A stretch of DNA of 64,000 bases, from assembly GCA_934454405.1 (NCBI GenBank), contig CAKSFN010000008.1, positions 1 to 64,000 on the forward strand, written 5' to 3'. The notes under the pieces are model-generated. The model was not told the origin of the DNA, did no database searches, and saw nothing but the letters and a program-made list of their open reading frames with translations. The stretch comes from an uncultured Eubacteriales bacterium (GTDB taxonomy: Bacteria; Bacillota; Clostridia; Oscillospirales; UBA644). Below are positions 15,929-26,166 of this stretch, one piece after another (positions within the stretch are counted from its first letter, which is position 1; each line of letters opens with the position of its first letter). Position numbers and translations under genes: made by a program.

Positions 15929-16579
15929 TCACTTTTTATCCGTATTGTCGAAAAGTCTGCCGACTTTCCACCAGCCGTAGCCGCCTTTTATATCGGAACA
16001 GTAATACATTCCGCGAAATTCACCGCGGACAATGTCCTCATACGCGCTTCCGACCCATGTTTTTTCGTCAACGGGACTTTTTGCCGGGGACGGAATGACC
16101 TCAATAAAATCAGGGATGAATTTTTCCGCAAGCAGCAGCGCGCGCGGCATGTGAAAATCGGCGGTGACCAGAATCAGGGAATGAATGTCTTTCAGGCCGA
16201 CCGTCCGCGAAAGCTCGAGAAGAGAACCGAGCATATTGTCGGCGGTCGTCAAAGAAAATTTATCAAGCAGAACCGCGTCTTCCGGAACGCCGAGCAGAAG
16301 AGCCTGTTTTTTCATGCGCTCCGCTTCACATTCGCCTTCACGGTAAACGCCGCCTGAAAAAACAATGCGTTCAGCTCTTCCGTCAAAAAACAGCTTGACG
16401 GCGTGGGGAACTCTTACTTTGTTTGCGGACGGACAGCCGAGACAAACTATCGCGTCAGCCTTTTTTCCGCTGTCCTTTATTCCGGGGAACACCGTTTTTC
16501 CTATGATCTCATCGGTTATTTCTGGTGGGAGAGTTTCTTCGTAATACGATTTGTCAAGCACCGTGTCGGGAGTAAACAT
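15929..16579 (-). CDS. YdcF/SanA family DUF218 protein
   Basis: A 216-residue DUF218 domain protein. The core runs from DAIVCLGCP through VFSGGV and TTADNMLGS to LILVTADFHMPRALLLAEKF, the ElyC/SanA/YdcF pattern linked to envelope biogenesis in other bacteria. No signal peptide or TM segment is seen, unlike SanA. Its ATG overlaps the murC stop (ATGA), so it is translationally coupled to a peptidoglycan gene, which supports a cell-wall-related role. The biochemical activity is unknown. Confidence 0.8.
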   Translation of the reverse strand: MFTPDTVLDKSYYEETLPPEITDEIIGKTVFPGIKDSGKKADAIVCLGCPSANKVRVPHAVKLFFDGRAERIVFSGGVYREGECEAERMKKQALLLGVPEDAVLLDKFSLTTADNMLGSLLELSRTVGLKDIHSLILVTADFHMPRALLLAEKFIPDFIEVIPSPAKSPVDEKTWVGSAYEDIVRGEFRGMYYCSDIKGGYGWWKVGRLFDNTDKK

Positions 16580-17958
16580 CAGAATTTTTCCTCGCCGTAT
16601 TTTTCCGTTATAAGTTCCGCCGCTTTATAAATGTCGCCGCAGCCGAGCGTTATAAACAGATCTCCCGGTTGCGCAAGTTCTTTTACCCTGTCGGCGATCG
16701 CGTTGAAATCGGGCATAAATTCCGCATTTTTCAGGCGCGCGACAACATCCTGTGCATATATATGATAATCGTCGTTCGTTTCTCTTGCCGCATAAATGGG
16801 AGGGATAAGAACCTTGTCAACCGTTGAAAGCACGGCGACAAAATCATCCATAAGCATTTTCGTTCTCGAATATGTATGCGGCTGATGTATCGCGATTATT
16901 CGCTTGAAACCGAGATCGCGTGCGGTTGCAAAGGTGACCCTGTACGCGTCCGGGTGGTGCGCGTAATCGTCCGCGACTATCGCTCCGTTCAGTTTGCAAT
17001 GATATTCAAAGCGTCTGCCCGTGCCGTTGTAATCGTGAAGTCCGCGCGCAATATCGTCCGCATCTATGCCAGCCGTGAAGCAGGCCGCAGCGGCGGCAAG
17101 CGCATTGTAAACATTATGCCTGCCGGGAACGGAAAGATCGACATGCGCAAAAAACTCACCGTTATGAAGTATGTCAAAAGACGGAAGCCCGTGCGTCAAA
17201 GTTACGTTGCGCGCCGTAAAATCGCCTTTTTCAAGCCCGAAATAAACAACATTGCCTGTATAACCTTCAAGCATTTTTTTGCTGTTTTCGTCTTCTGCGT
17301 TCGCAATAACGGTTCCGCCCTCTCGTGTGTTGAGCAGGTATTTTTTGAAAGTGTTTATCAGGTTTTCAAGAGTTTTGAAATACTCCATGTGATCCTCTTT
17401 TACATTGAGGATAACGGAAATTCTCGGCTTGAAGTGCAGAAAAGAGCTCTTAAACTCGCAACTCTCGAAAATGCACATTTCGTTTGTCTTTCCGACGAGA
17501 TACGAGCTGTCTATCCGCTTCATGTGACCGCCGATTATGGAAGAAGCGTCCCTTTTTGCGGAAAGGAATACGGATGTTATCATTGAAGTCGTCGTTGTTT
17601 TTCCGTGCGTGCCTGCAACGCCTATCGCGTCCTTATATCCGTCTATGATATAACCGAGCAGCTCCGCGCGGCGATAAACGGGTATGTTATGTTCTTTCGT
17701 GTATATGAGTTCAGGGTTTGTGTCCATTATTGCGTCGGTTTTGATAATTATATCGGGGGCGAAGTTCTCAACGTTTTCCGCCTTTTGACCGACAGTTACC
17801 TCCGCGCCGAACTTGCGCAGATGTTCAACCGTTGCGGATTCCTGCATATCGGAGCCTGCGACCGTGTAGCCGCGTCGGATAAGAATTTCCGCAAGGCTGG
17901 ACATCGAAGAACCGCCTATACCCATAAAATATACTTTTTTAATTCCGTCCAAGTTCAT
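16579..17958 (-). CDS. murC: UDP-N-acetylmuramate--L-alanine ligase
   Basis: A 459-residue cytoplasmic Mur ligase that adds L-Ala to UDP-MurNAc with ATP. The N-terminal Rossmann domain has MGIGGSSMSSLAEIL. The ATP loop GTHGKTTTTS sits near residues 116-125, and the central domain includes ESCEFKSSFLHF. The C-terminal domain contains DDYAHHPDAY and HQPHTYSRT. The ATG at 17958 has GGAGA upstream, and an upstream TTG seven codons earlier is less likely. It lies 22 bases after mnmG and overlaps ydcF by four bases. Confidence 0.95.
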   Translation of the reverse strand: MNLDGIKKVYFMGIGGSSMSSLAEILIRRGYTVAGSDMQESATVEHLRKFGAEVTVGQKAENVENFAPDIIIKTDAIMDTNPELIYTKEHNIPVYRRAELLGYIIDGYKDAIGVAGTHGKTTTTSMITSVFLSAKRDASSIIGGHMKRIDSSYLVGKTNEMCIFESCEFKSSFLHFKPRISVILNVKEDHMEYFKTLENLINTFKKYLLNTREGGTVIANAEDENSKKMLEGYTGNVVYFGLEKGDFTARNVTLTHGLPSFDILHNGEFFAHVDLSVPGRHNVYNALAAAAACFTAGIDADDIARGLHDYNGTGRRFEYHCKLNGAIVADDYAHHPDAYRVTFATARDLGFKRIIAIHQPHTYSRTKMLMDDFVAVLSTVDKVLIPPIYAARETNDDYHIYAQDVVARLKNAEFMPDFNAIADRVKELAQPGDLFITLGCGDIYKAAELITEKYGEEKF

Positions 17959-17980
17959 ATAAAAGCATCTCCGTTCCAAA

Positions 17981-19849
17981 TCAAACCATTCCGAAGTATA
18001 TCAAAAGCACAGAAACGTCTGCGGGATTGACACCCGAAAGGCGGCTTGCCTGCCCGATTGACGAGGGGCGCGCCTCCTCGAGCCTTTGCGCGGCTTCGAT
18101 GCGAAGCCCCTTTATCTGCGAATAATCGACATCCGCCGGGATTTTTTTGCGTTCAAGCCTCGCGTACTGCTCCGCCTGAGCTTTTTCGCGCCGTATATAA
18201 CCGTCGTATTTTATTTTTATCTCAACTTCCTGCTTCTCGCGTCGCGAAAGAGAAGGTCTTTCTTTATCGACGGGTTCGAGACAGGCATAATCGAGTTCCG
18301 GTCTTTTTATAAGCTCCGAAAGCGTTATTCCCGTTGCGGGAAGAGGGGTGTTCCTCGCTTCAACGATTTTTTTGAGTTCCGCGTTGGGCGGAATGAATGT
18401 TTTTCCGCAGCGCTCTATCTCTTTTTCTATCCGCGCTTCCTTTTCCAGAAATTTTTTATACCGTTCGTCCGAAATCAAGCCTATTTCGTGCCCCAAAGGC
18501 GTAAGCCGTTCGTCCGCGTTGTCCTGTCGGAGCAGAAGTCTGTATTCGGAGCGCGAAGTCATTATCCTGTAAGGCTCTTCCGTGCCCTTTGTTACCAAAT
18601 CATCTATCATAACGCCGATATACGAATTTGCGCGGTCGAAAACCACCTGTTCTCTGCCGAGAATCTTCATAGACGCATTTATTCCGGCAACAAGCCCCTG
18701 CGCGGCGGCTTCCTCATAACCGGAGGTTCCGTTAAACTGCCCCGCGCCGTAAAGACCCTCCGTTTTTTTTGTTTCAAGCGTCGGCAAAAGCTCTCTCGGA
18801 TCGACGCAGTCATACTCTATGGCATACGCCGTTCGCATAATTTTTGCGTTTTCAAGCCCCTTGACGGAATGAATCATTTCGATCTGCACATCTTCGGGCA
18901 GGGAGGACGACATTCCGCCGAGGTACATTTCATCCGTGTCCGCGCCCATCGGCTCAACAAAAAGCTGGTGACGCGATTTATCCGCAAAACGTACTATTTT
19001 TGTTTCGATGGACGGGCAGTAACGCGGTCCAACGCCGACAATATCGCCCGAATACATCGGCGAACGTTCAAGGTTTTTTCTGATTATTTCGTGCGTTTTC
19101 TCGTTTGTATACGCTATCCAGCAGTCGGCTGTGTTTTCGCCGACATCTTCGTTTTCAAAACTCATAGGCTCAACGGGGTCGTCGCCGCGCTGGACTTCAA
19201 GCGCCGAAAAATCAACACTTTTTCTGTGTATTCTCGCAGGCGTTCCCGTTTTGAAGCGTCGGAGCGAAAGCCCGAGCGAAAGAAGGCTTTTCTGAAGCTC
19301 GGTCGCCGCATGCATTCCGTCGGGGCCGCCCTCATAGTTTATGTCGCCGATAAAAATTCTGCCTCCGAGAAACGTTCCCGTCGCAACGATAGCCGCGCGG
19401 ACTTTATAAACCGCGCCGAGCCGCGTTTCAACCTCCGAAACTTTGCCGTTCTCGGTTCCTATCCTGACTATCTCGTCCTGTTTTACGTCAAGCCCGTCCT
19501 GCGCTTCAAGCGTTTTTTTCATCAGAATGCGATATTTCGCTCTGTCCGCCTGAACGCGGAGCGAATGAACGGCGGGTCCCTTGCCGCAATTCAGCATTCG
19601 GCTTTGAAGAAAGACCTCGTCCGCCGCCTTCGCCATCTGACCGCCGAGAGCGTCTATCTCGCGCACAAGGTGTCCTTTCGCCGTTCCTCCGATGGACGGA
19701 TTGCACGGCATATTTCCGACGGCATCGAGATTTATCGTGAACAAAACCGTTTTCAGACCGAGCCTTGCGCAGGCAAGAGACGCCTCTATCCCCGCGTGTC
19801 CTCCTCCGATAACGGCGCAGTCGTACACGCCGCCGATATATTTTTCCAT
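17981..19849 (-). CDS. mnmG: tRNA uridine-5-carboxymethylaminomethyl modification enzyme MnmG (GidA)
   Basis: A 622-residue FAD protein that works with MnmE to install cmnm5U at the wobble position of tRNAs. The FAD site [10 protein letters not shown] is near residue 14. Other family signatures are [31 protein letters not shown] and [23 protein letters not shown] seven bases before ATG 19849 fixes the start. The usual partner order mnmE-mnmG is broken: mnmE lies on the other side of oriC at 37.9 kb. Here mnmG heads an operon with murC, ydcF and ispF. Confidence 0.96.
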   Translation of the reverse strand: MEKYIGGVYDCAVIGGGHAGIEASLACARLGLKTVLFTINLDAVGNMPCNPSIGGTAKGHLVREIDALGGQMAKAADEVFLQSRMLNCGKGPAVHSLRVQADRAKYRILMKKTLEAQDGLDVKQDEIVRIGTENGKVSEVETRLGAVYKVRAAIVATGTFLGGRIFIGDINYEGGPDGMHAATELQKSLLSLGLSLRRFKTGTPARIHRKSVDFSALEVQRGDDPVEPMSFENEDVGENTADCWIAYTNEKTHEIIRKNLERSPMYSGDIVGVGPRYCPSIETKIVRFADKSRHQLFVEPMGADTDEMYLGGMSSSLPEDVQIEMIHSVKGLENAKIMRTAYAIEYDCVDPRELLPTLETKKTEGLYGAGQFNGTSGYEEAAAQGLVAGINASMKILGREQVVFDRANSYIGVMIDDLVTKGTEEPYRIMTSRSEYRLLLRQDNADERLTPLGHEIGLISDERYKKFLEKEARIEKEIERCGKTFIPPNAELKKIVEARNTPLPATGITLSELIKRPELDYACLEPVDKERPSLSRREKQEVEIKIKYDGYIRREKAQAEQYARLERKKIPADVDYSQIKGLRIEAAQRLEEARPSSIGQASRLSGVNPADVSVLLIYFGMV

Positions 19850-19912
19850 CTTTTTTCCTCTGTCTCTATTCAAAAATCGCCCATCGCGGACGTATATAAT
19901 ATCCTATTAAGC

Positions 19913-19941
19913 ATTATAGCACAAAACCGTCTAAAAGAAAA
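19913..19941 (-). promoter_or_regulatory. Possible promoter of the mnmG operon
   Basis: TATAAT (19913-19918 on the reverse strand) lies 17 bases from a weak -35 (TTTTCT, 19936-19941). Apart from this and the agcS terminator, the 324-base gap 19850-20173 shows nothing recognisable. Confidence 0.4.
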
Positions 19942-20091
19942 GGGGTATGCGTTTTTTTTCAATAAATTATAGCGTAGTCCGAGTATAACATCTCCTCAAA
20001 AACGGCAAAAAGCCCGAAAACGGCGGCATAAACGAAAAATTCTCTCTGTTTCGGACAGAGCATTTTTTCCGACACGGATTTTTATTCGCAA

Positions 20092-20133
20092 AAAACGCCC
20101 GTTCTCCGAAAAGAAAGGACGCTTTTTGCAATA
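20092..20133 (-). terminator. Terminator after agcS
   Basis: On the leftward strand AAAAAGCGTCC pairs, with G-T pairs, to GGGCGTTTTTT, about 40 bases after the agcS stop. Confidence 0.55.
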
Positions 20134-20173
20134 CGTTTATTTTTAGGTGTCTTTTATGATTCCGTCAATATCA

Positions 20174-21601
20174 TTACTCTGCGGCAACAGTTACTTTTTC
20201 CGCTTGCTCGGCTTTTTCTTTGAGCGATTTTCCGGGTTTGCGGGACTCTTTTGCGACATACGACGAAAGCGCGATAAGGGCTATCACGTTCGGCAGAACC
20301 ATAAGATAGTTGAAAAAGTCCGTCAGTTCCCAAACAAGGTCGTTGGAAAGGAACGAGCCGAGAACGATGAAGCCCATAGCAAGAATGGAATATATAAGAT
20401 TTGATCTTTTGCCGAACAGATAATTCATATTTATTCTGCCGAAAAGATTCCAGCTGAGAATTGTTGAAAACGCAAAGAAGAAAAGACAAATTGCAACAAA
20501 TGCCTGACCGAGCCCCTGACCGAACACGCCGCTGAACGCCGTCTGCGCCATGTTGGTCTTGTCGATACCCGCGGGAGCGACCTCGCTTGCAAGAATTCCG
20601 TCGCCGGTATAGAGGGTCGTGATAACAACAAGCGCGGTCATTGTAAGAACAACAAAGGTATCAATAAACACTCCTATCATCGCAACAACGCCCTGATCGT
20701 GCGGACGCTTGACATGAGCCAGCGCATGCGCGTGAGGGGTCGAACCCATACCGGCTTCGTTTGAGAAAAGTCCGCGTTTCGCGCCCTGACTTATCGCTTT
20801 TTTGATTGCAACACCGAGCGCGCCGCCTATCGCCGCCTTAGGAACAAACGCTTCTTTGAAAATCATTACGAACGTTTCGGGAACGAATTTGATTCTCGAA
20901 CAAAGAACCACGATTCCGCCGAGCAGGAAAAGCACCGCCATTATCGGAACGAGTTTTTCCGCAACGAGCGCTATACGCTTTGCTTCGCCGATGAAGATTA
21001 TGCCCGCAAGCACCGCAACCACTGTTCCGACTATCCATGAGGGAACGCCGAAAGCGGTTTGAAAAGTGCTGCCTATCGAGTTGGACTGAACCATCGTTCC
21101 CATAAAGCCGAGAGCAAGAACCACGGCAACGGCAAAAAAGCCCGCCAAAAACTTTCCGAACTTGTTGTTGAACGCTTTTTTGATATAGTAAACGGGACCG
21201 CCGATAACTTTTCCGTCCTCGCCGACAACTCTTGTTTCCTGCGCAAGAACCGCTTCCGCATAAATGGTCGCCATACCGAAAAACGCAATTATCCACATCC
21301 AGAATATCGCACCCGGACCGCCTATAAGTATTGCGCCGCACGCGCCCACTATATTACCTGTTCCGACCTGCGCGGCAACCGCCGTGGCAAGAGCCTGGAA
21401 CGAAGTCAGACTGCCGCCGTGACCCTTTCCGTGCAAAGAAATTTTTCCGAAAACGCTTTTCATGCCCTCGCCAAAACAGCGCACCTGAACAAAATGCGTT
21501 CTTATCGTGAAAAATATACCCGTTCCGACAAGCAGAAAAATGAGTATGTAGTCAGTCAGATAAGTGTTAACGGTCGAAACGACCTTGTAAAGAAAATCCA
21601 T
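20174..21601 (-). CDS. Sodium:alanine/glycine symporter, AGCS family
   Basis: A 475-residue integral membrane transporter with about eleven hydrophobic segments. Family signatures are TGNIVGACGAILIGGPGAIFWMW and LFSNEAGMGSTPHAHALAHV. It imports Ala or Gly with Na+. GGGAG precedes the ATG. The mRNA leader carries a tandem glycine riboswitch followed by a terminator, so glycine is the probable substrate and effector. It is monocistronic. Confidence 0.93.
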   Translation of the reverse strand: MDFLYKVVSTVNTYLTDYILIFLLVGTGIFFTIRTHFVQVRCFGEGMKSVFGKISLHGKGHGGSLTSFQALATAVAAQVGTGNIVGACGAILIGGPGAIFWMWIIAFFGMATIYAEAVLAQETRVVGEDGKVIGGPVYYIKKAFNNKFGKFLAGFFAVAVVLALGFMGTMVQSNSIGSTFQTAFGVPSWIVGTVVAVLAGIIFIGEAKRIALVAEKLVPIMAVLFLLGGIVVLCSRIKFVPETFVMIFKEAFVPKAAIGGALGVAIKKAISQGAKRGLFSNEAGMGSTPHAHALAHVKRPHDQGVVAMIGVFIDTFVVLTMTALVVITTLYTGDGILASEVAPAGIDKTNMAQTAFSGVFGQGLGQAFVAICLFFFAFSTILSWNLFGRINMNYLFGKRSNLIYSILAMGFIVLGSFLSNDLVWELTDFFNYLMVLPNVIALIALSSYVAKESRKPGKSLKEKAEQAEKVTVAAE

Positions 21602-21734
21602 ATTTCTCCCTTTCTTTTTGAGAAATTTTTTCGGCTCACGTTTTTGAACCGACTCGCGGAGAGGGAACGGAAAAAAATATCCCCTCGCCGCGACGCCCCC
21701 ACTCTTTTACTCCGACATACTCCAAAAGTCGAAA

Positions 21735-21768
21735 CAAAAAAATCGGTCTGCAAAAAAACAGACCGATT
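21735..21768 (-). terminator. Riboswitch expression platform (terminator)
   Basis: On the leftward strand AATCGGTCTG pairs with CAGACCGATT (10 bp), loop of seven bases, followed by seven T. It lies directly after the second glycine aptamer, before agcS. Confidence 0.85.
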
Positions 21769-21780
21769 CGGGTTCATTCG

Positions 21781-21940
21781 GGGTTCTGTCCTTTTGCCTG
21801 AGAGATTCGCGCTTTTGCGCTTTCACCTTCGGCACCCGCTCGAAGCGGGATTCTCCAGATCGCCATCAATCTGCGGTCCTGTTCCTTTCGGGAAACCTGA
21901 GAGTGTTACTCCTTCGGTGGCGTGAGCCGTTTCCCGCAGA
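21781..21940 (-). ncRNA. Tandem glycine riboswitch
   Basis: Two aptamers are seen on the leftward strand. Aptamer 1 is closed by TCTGC/GCAGA and contains GCCACCGAAGGAGTAA and CTCTCAGG. Aptamer 2 is closed by TCTG/CAGA and contains GTGCCGAAGGTGAAA and the hallmark CTCTCAGGCAAAAGGACAGA. Both match the glycine riboswitch consensus (gcvT motif). A terminator follows. Control of a glycine transporter by this riboswitch is known in other Firmicutes. Confidence 0.93.
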
Positions 21941-22008
21941 CATCGTTTGGCATTTTTAATTTTTACGGACAGCGTCCGAAACAAAAACAATGTTTCTGTT
22001 TGATATTA

Positions 22009-22036
22009 AGTATAGCACATCTTTTTCAAAAATCAA
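22009..22036 (-). promoter_or_regulatory. Promoter of the riboswitch-agcS transcript
   Basis: The reverse strand has TTGATT (22031-22036), a 16-base spacer and TATACT (22009-22014), about 70 bases before aptamer 1. Confidence 0.65.
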
Positions 22037-22083
22037 GTCAGTTCAATAAAAATTCAAAAAACAGTATAATATTCATTTTCTTA

Positions 22084-23571
22084 TCAGTCCGTATTCACCT
22101 TTTCAAAACGCACGAAAGTATACTTTTCTTTTCTGTAAGACGACCGCTCGGAAACCCTTTCTTTTTCGCAAAAACCGTTCGCAATCAGAAAATCACGAAC
22201 GTTTTTGTCGTTTAATACCCAGACCGATTCCGCATTTTCAGTAATCTCGGGAATATTGAGATCTCTTATTACAACTGTATTGTCGCCGAACGCACGATAT
22301 GCGTTCTCAACGTTCCATTCGCCCTTATTGTAAAAATAAAAGTCGCAGTTCTCGGAAAAAACCGAAAAGCAGTAAATGTCAATGGAAGAAGAGACGACAA
22401 TATCGCCTCTTTGCAATTTGTTTTCAAGCAAAGTCTCGACTTTTCCGCTTGTCTCTTCAAAACATTTCGTCGATATTCGGTGCACCTGAACGGCAAACAC
22501 GGCAACAGTCAGCACCGCAGCGGCAATGCGCGTCCACGCCTTTGCTTCGCTTACGGCACGGGCAAACAGAAAGAATAAAAATCCGTAAAGAACGACGGTG
22601 TAACGTTCGTAATATATAGGTCTGAAAAGCGAAACAAGCACAGAAAAAGCAATTACGCCGAAAATTATCTCCGCAGAGAAACGAAACGGTTTTTCGCAAA
22701 GAAGCGAATGGCACCGAAAGAAAAGCAAAAGCACCGCAGCAAGGAAAACCGCGACAAGCGCCGAACCGACGGCATAATACGAAACGGAACCCTTTCCGAG
22801 AATATCAATAAGTTTTTCACCCAAAAACGGATATGCCAGCGTATCAAAAACATTTTCGGGGAATGAGAGTTTTATCCATGACGCGCCGCCCGCCGTTGCC
22901 TGTTTTAAGAAAATTAACGCACCCGGAATATACAAAATTATCTGCGATGCCGCCGTTGCGAACCAACGAAAAAGTTGCTTCTGTCTTATTTTATGCACAA
23001 GCAGAACAATGTTTACCGCCGCAACAGCGAAAAGCGCAAAATAATGCGTATACGCCGCGCAAACGGAAAACAAAACGAAAAGCGCTGAGTTTTTTATACC
23101 GTCGTTTTTACCTAAACGATATGCGTAAATGCCTGCAAGCGCGACAAAAAATGTCGCCCACGAATACATTCTTATCTGTTCCGCATAATACAGAGTCGAA
23201 GCGCAGAAAACGCTGAAAAAAGAGAACCAAAATCCGACTTTTTCACCGAAATCACGCCGAATGTGCGTCATCCCGAGAAGCGAAAGCATTACCGCGCCGA
23301 TAACGGAAAACAGGCGCATGGAAAGAAGCGACGAACCGAAAACGAACGTAAAGATTTTAAGCAGAAAATAGTACAAAAACGGGTGAACATCATAGATATG
23401 TAATTTGAAAATATCGGCAACACCGTGTCTGACAAGACCTATCGTATACGCCTCATCGAACCAAATATTTTTATTAAAAGAAAAAAGCGTAAAAATCGCC
23501 GCTCCGATAGCAAGCAACGCGATGTGCGCCGAAGTTATCAACGAAGGGCTCTTTCTGTGTGGAAAACTCAC
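22084..23571 (-). CDS. GT-C family glycosyltransferase (ArnT/PMT-like)
   Basis: A 495-residue multi-spanning membrane protein with about ten to twelve hydrophobic segments. An N-terminal WFDEAYT motif carries the acidic residue of GT39/ArnT-type enzymes, and a C-terminal extracytoplasmic domain covers about 390-495. It would use a lipid-linked sugar donor to modify a surface polymer or protein. It starts at GTG 23571, overlapping the GT2 stop by four bases (GTGA). The GT2 upstream probably makes the polyprenyl-phosphate-sugar donor, as in other GT2/GT-C pairs. Confidence 0.8.
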   Translation of the reverse strand: MSFPHRKSPSLITSAHIALLAIGAAIFTLFSFNKNIWFDEAYTIGLVRHGVADIFKLHIYDVHPFLYYFLLKIFTFVFGSSLLSMRLFSVIGAVMLSLLGMTHIRRDFGEKVGFWFSFFSVFCASTLYYAEQIRMYSWATFFVALAGIYAYRLGKNDGIKNSALFVLFSVCAAYTHYFALFAVAAVNIVLLVHKIRQKQLFRWFATAASQIILYIPGALIFLKQATAGGASWIKLSFPENVFDTLAYPFLGEKLIDILGKGSVSYYAVGSALVAVFLAAVLLLFFRCHSLLCEKPFRFSAEIIFGVIAFSVLVSLFRPIYYERYTVVLYGFLFFLFARAVSEAKAWTRIAAAVLTVAVFAVQVHRISTKCFEETSGKVETLLENKLQRGDIVVSSSIDIYCFSVFSENCDFYFYNKGEWNVENAYRAFGDNTVVIRDLNIPEITENAESVWVLNDKNVRDFLIANGFCEKERVSERSSYRKEKYTFVRFEKVNTD

Positions 23572-24497
23572 TGTATTTCACCGTCCTTTTCGGTTTCTGC
23601 GACAATATATACAGGGCGCTGTCTGACCTCGCGTGAGATCTGCTCAATATATTTTCCGTTTGCGCTTTGGCATAAAAGCACCGAGCCGCCGATAAGGAAT
23701 CCGACCGAAACGATTGCAAAAACAGAACTTTTCAACACGACCGCAAGCACCGCAAAGGTCAGAAAAGCGATAAAAAACAGCACGCAGACAAACGCGGAAA
23801 GGCGCAAAAGAATATCCGAAAACGCGACCATTCCGTCAACGGCATAGCGGAAAAGTTTGCAAAACGACCATTTGGTTTTTCCCGCCGCGCGTTCGATGTT
23901 TTCATAAGGTATCCATTTTGTTTTGAAGCCGACATAACTGAAAATTCCCTTGGAATATCTGCATTTTTCGGGCAGCGAAAGTATTGCGTCAACAACTTTT
24001 CTTGTCATCAGTCGATAATCCCTCGCGCCGTCGGTCATTTCAAATTCCGCGCAGGAATTTATCATTTTATAAAACGTTCGGGCGCAAAAAGACCTCACGG
24101 GCGGTTCGCCTTTTCTTGTCACCCGACGTGTTCCGACCTGCTCGTATCCTTCATTTTCAATGGAATCAAACATTGTCTTCAACAGCGACGGCGGGTCTTG
24201 CAGGTCGGCGTCCATAACCGTAACAAGATCGCCTTTTGCGGCGCGCAATCCCGCAAGTATTGCCGCTTCTTTTCCGAAATTTCGGGAGAAAGAAACAAAT
24301 CGAACCTTTTTATCTTTTTTCCTCATTTCTTTTATATATTCCGTCGTTCCGTCGGACGACCCGTCATCAGCAAATATATATTCAAATTCGGCGATCCCGT
24401 CAAAATCCCTTTTTCGGACGTTTTCAAGTTCCGCATACATCGCGGGCAGAACCTCGCGTTCGTTATAACACGGAACAACAACGGATATGAGTTTCAT
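23568..24497 (-). CDS. GT2 family glycosyltransferase (polyprenyl-phosphate sugar type)
   Basis: A 309-residue enzyme. A GT-A domain (1-220) has VVPCYNEREVLP at the N-terminus, DDGSSDGT, and DADLQDPP as the metal-binding DxD. Two C-terminal TM segments (about 232-290) match DPM1/GtrB/ArnC-type synthases, which load a sugar onto undecaprenyl phosphate. It pairs with the overlapping GT-C gene. The 186-base gap to glyS shows a weak TATACT but no clear promoter. Confidence 0.88.
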   Translation of the reverse strand: MKLISVVVPCYNEREVLPAMYAELENVRKRDFDGIAEFEYIFADDGSSDGTTEYIKEMRKKDKKVRFVSFSRNFGKEAAILAGLRAAKGDLVTVMDADLQDPPSLLKTMFDSIENEGYEQVGTRRVTRKGEPPVRSFCARTFYKMINSCAEFEMTDGARDYRLMTRKVVDAILSLPEKCRYSKGIFSYVGFKTKWIPYENIERAAGKTKWSFCKLFRYAVDGMVAFSDILLRLSAFVCVLFFIAFLTFAVLAVVLKSSVFAIVSVGFLIGGSVLLCQSANGKYIEQISREVRQRPVYIVAETEKDGEIQ

Positions 24498-24683
24498 TTT
24501 TTCATCCTTTCTTCCGCTCCCGTCAAAACCGACATACGGTCGGAAATGCTTGGTCTGTTTTGCGGTTCGGCTTTTTTCCGCCGAAAAAGCGCAAAAAGAC
24601 CGCAGTCTTACGTCTTTCTACGGTAAGTATACCGCAAAAATCCGCAAAAACCACGGTCTTAATAAAATGTTAATCCGCCTTAA

Positions 24684-26087
24684 TTAAAATTCAATCGCTT
24701 TTTCAATGTACGATTTAAGGTCGGCTATGGGAATACGAACCTGATCCATCGTATCTCTGTCACGGACGGTCACGCAGTTGTCTTCAACGGAATCGAAGTC
24801 GTAGGTGATGCACATGGGAGTGCCTATCTCGTCCTGACGGCGGTAACGTTTGCCGACGGAACCCGCATCGTCGTATTCGACGTTGAAATACTTTGAAAGT
24901 TCGCCGTAAATCTCTATCGCCTTGTCGCCGAGTTTCTTTGAAAGAGGAAGAATAGCGGCTTTGACGGGCGCTATCGCGGGGTGGAAGTGCATAACGGTTC
25001 TGACATCGGGCTTTTCGGGGTCTTTCGAAATGTTTTCCTCGTCATAAGCGTCGCAGAGAAGAGCCAGCGTCATTCTGTCCGCACCGAGCGACGGCTCGAT
25101 AACGTAAGGCGTGTATCTCTCATTTGTTTCGGGGTCAAAATAGTCGAGAGGCTGACCGCTGTGTTCGGAATGCTGCGTCAGGTCGTAATCGGTTCTGTCT
25201 GCAACGCCCCAGAGTTCGCCCCAACCGAACGGGAAGAGGAACTCAAAGTCCGTCGTCGCTTTCGAATAGAAGCAAAGTTCTTCCGCGTCATGGTCGCGAA
25301 GACGGAGATTTTCTTTCTTTATGCCGAGCGAATAAAGGAAGTCGCGGCAATAAGAACGCCAATAATCGAACCATTCGAGGTCTGTTCCGGGTTTGCAGAA
25401 AAATTCAAGTTCCATCTGCTCAAATTCTCTTATTCTGAAAATGAAGTTGCCCGGGGTTATCTCGTTTCTGAAAGATTTGCCTATCTGACCGACGCCGAAC
25501 GGAATCTTTTTTCTCGTTGTTCTCTGAATGTTTTTGAAGTTTACGAAAATGCCCTGCGCGGTTTCGGGACGCAGATAAAGAGTCGAGGTCGAATCCTCGG
25601 TAACGCCCTGAAATGTTTTGAACATCAGGTTGAATTTTCTTATATCGGTGAAATCGGAGGAGCCGCAGGAGGGGCAGGTGATACGATGCTCTTTGATATA
25701 AGCAAGCATTTCCTCATCCGACCAACCCGCAGGGTTATCGTCAAGTCCGTTTTCCGCAACGTAATCCTCGATGAGTTTATCCGCTCTGTGTCTGGTCTTG
25801 CAGACTTTGCAGTCCATAAGCGGGTCGGAAAATCCGCCGAGGTGTCCCGACGCCACCCATGTTTCGGGGTTCATAAGTATTGCGCTGTCAAGACCGACGT
25901 TGTACGGGCTTTCCTGCACGAATTTTTTCCACCACGCTCTTTTTACGTTGTTTTTCAGCTCAACGCCGAGCGGACCGTAATCCCATGAATTTGCGAGACC
26001 GCCGTATATCTCCGAGCCGGGGTATACGAAGCCTCTGCCTTTGCAGAGCGCGACTACTTTATCCATGGTCTTTTCTTTGTTGTCCAT
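24684..26087 (-). CDS. glyS: Glycyl-tRNA synthetase, single-chain type
   Basis: A 467-residue class II synthetase of the dimeric GlyRS type, not the two-gene alpha2beta2 form. Recognisable are [21 protein letters not shown], the zinc-like pair CKVC and [25 protein letters not shown] (motif 2), and an anticodon domain from about residue 375. AAAGGTG precedes the ATG. It follows gyrA by 79 bases, with a G+C-rich hairpin (about 26117-26146) between them. It charges tRNA-Gly, one copy of which lies at 309-384. Confidence 0.95.
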   Translation of the reverse strand: MDNKEKTMDKVVALCKGRGFVYPGSEIYGGLANSWDYGPLGVELKNNVKRAWWKKFVQESPYNVGLDSAILMNPETWVASGHLGGFSDPLMDCKVCKTRHRADKLIEDYVAENGLDDNPAGWSDEEMLAYIKEHRITCPSCGSSDFTDIRKFNLMFKTFQGVTEDSTSTLYLRPETAQGIFVNFKNIQRTTRKKIPFGVGQIGKSFRNEITPGNFIFRIREFEQMELEFFCKPGTDLEWFDYWRSYCRDFLYSLGIKKENLRLRDHDAEELCFYSKATTDFEFLFPFGWGELWGVADRTDYDLTQHSEHSGQPLDYFDPETNERYTPYVIEPSLGADRMTLALLCDAYDEENISKDPEKPDVRTVMHFHPAIAPVKAAILPLSKKLGDKAIEIYGELSKYFNVEYDDAGSVGKRYRRQDEIGTPMCITYDFDSVEDNCVTVRDRDTMDQVRIPIADLKSYIEKAIEF

Positions 26088-26166
26088 ATTTTCACCTTTT
26101 CTGTTTTTTCATATATCGTCGGCGCGGCGGTCGGAAACCGCCGCGTCGATTTCGGTTTTTTATTCT

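Noticed and set aside
18086..19972. 628-codon open frame opposite mnmG
   Set aside because: It is antisense to a clearly conserved gene, shows no domain and no ribosome site, and has the Arg/Phe-rich composition typical of shadow frames in this codon usage.
26117..26146. Hairpin between gyrA and glyS as a terminator
   Set aside because: A 9-bp G+C-rich stem is present, but the leftward strand has no T run after it; it may only stabilise mRNA.
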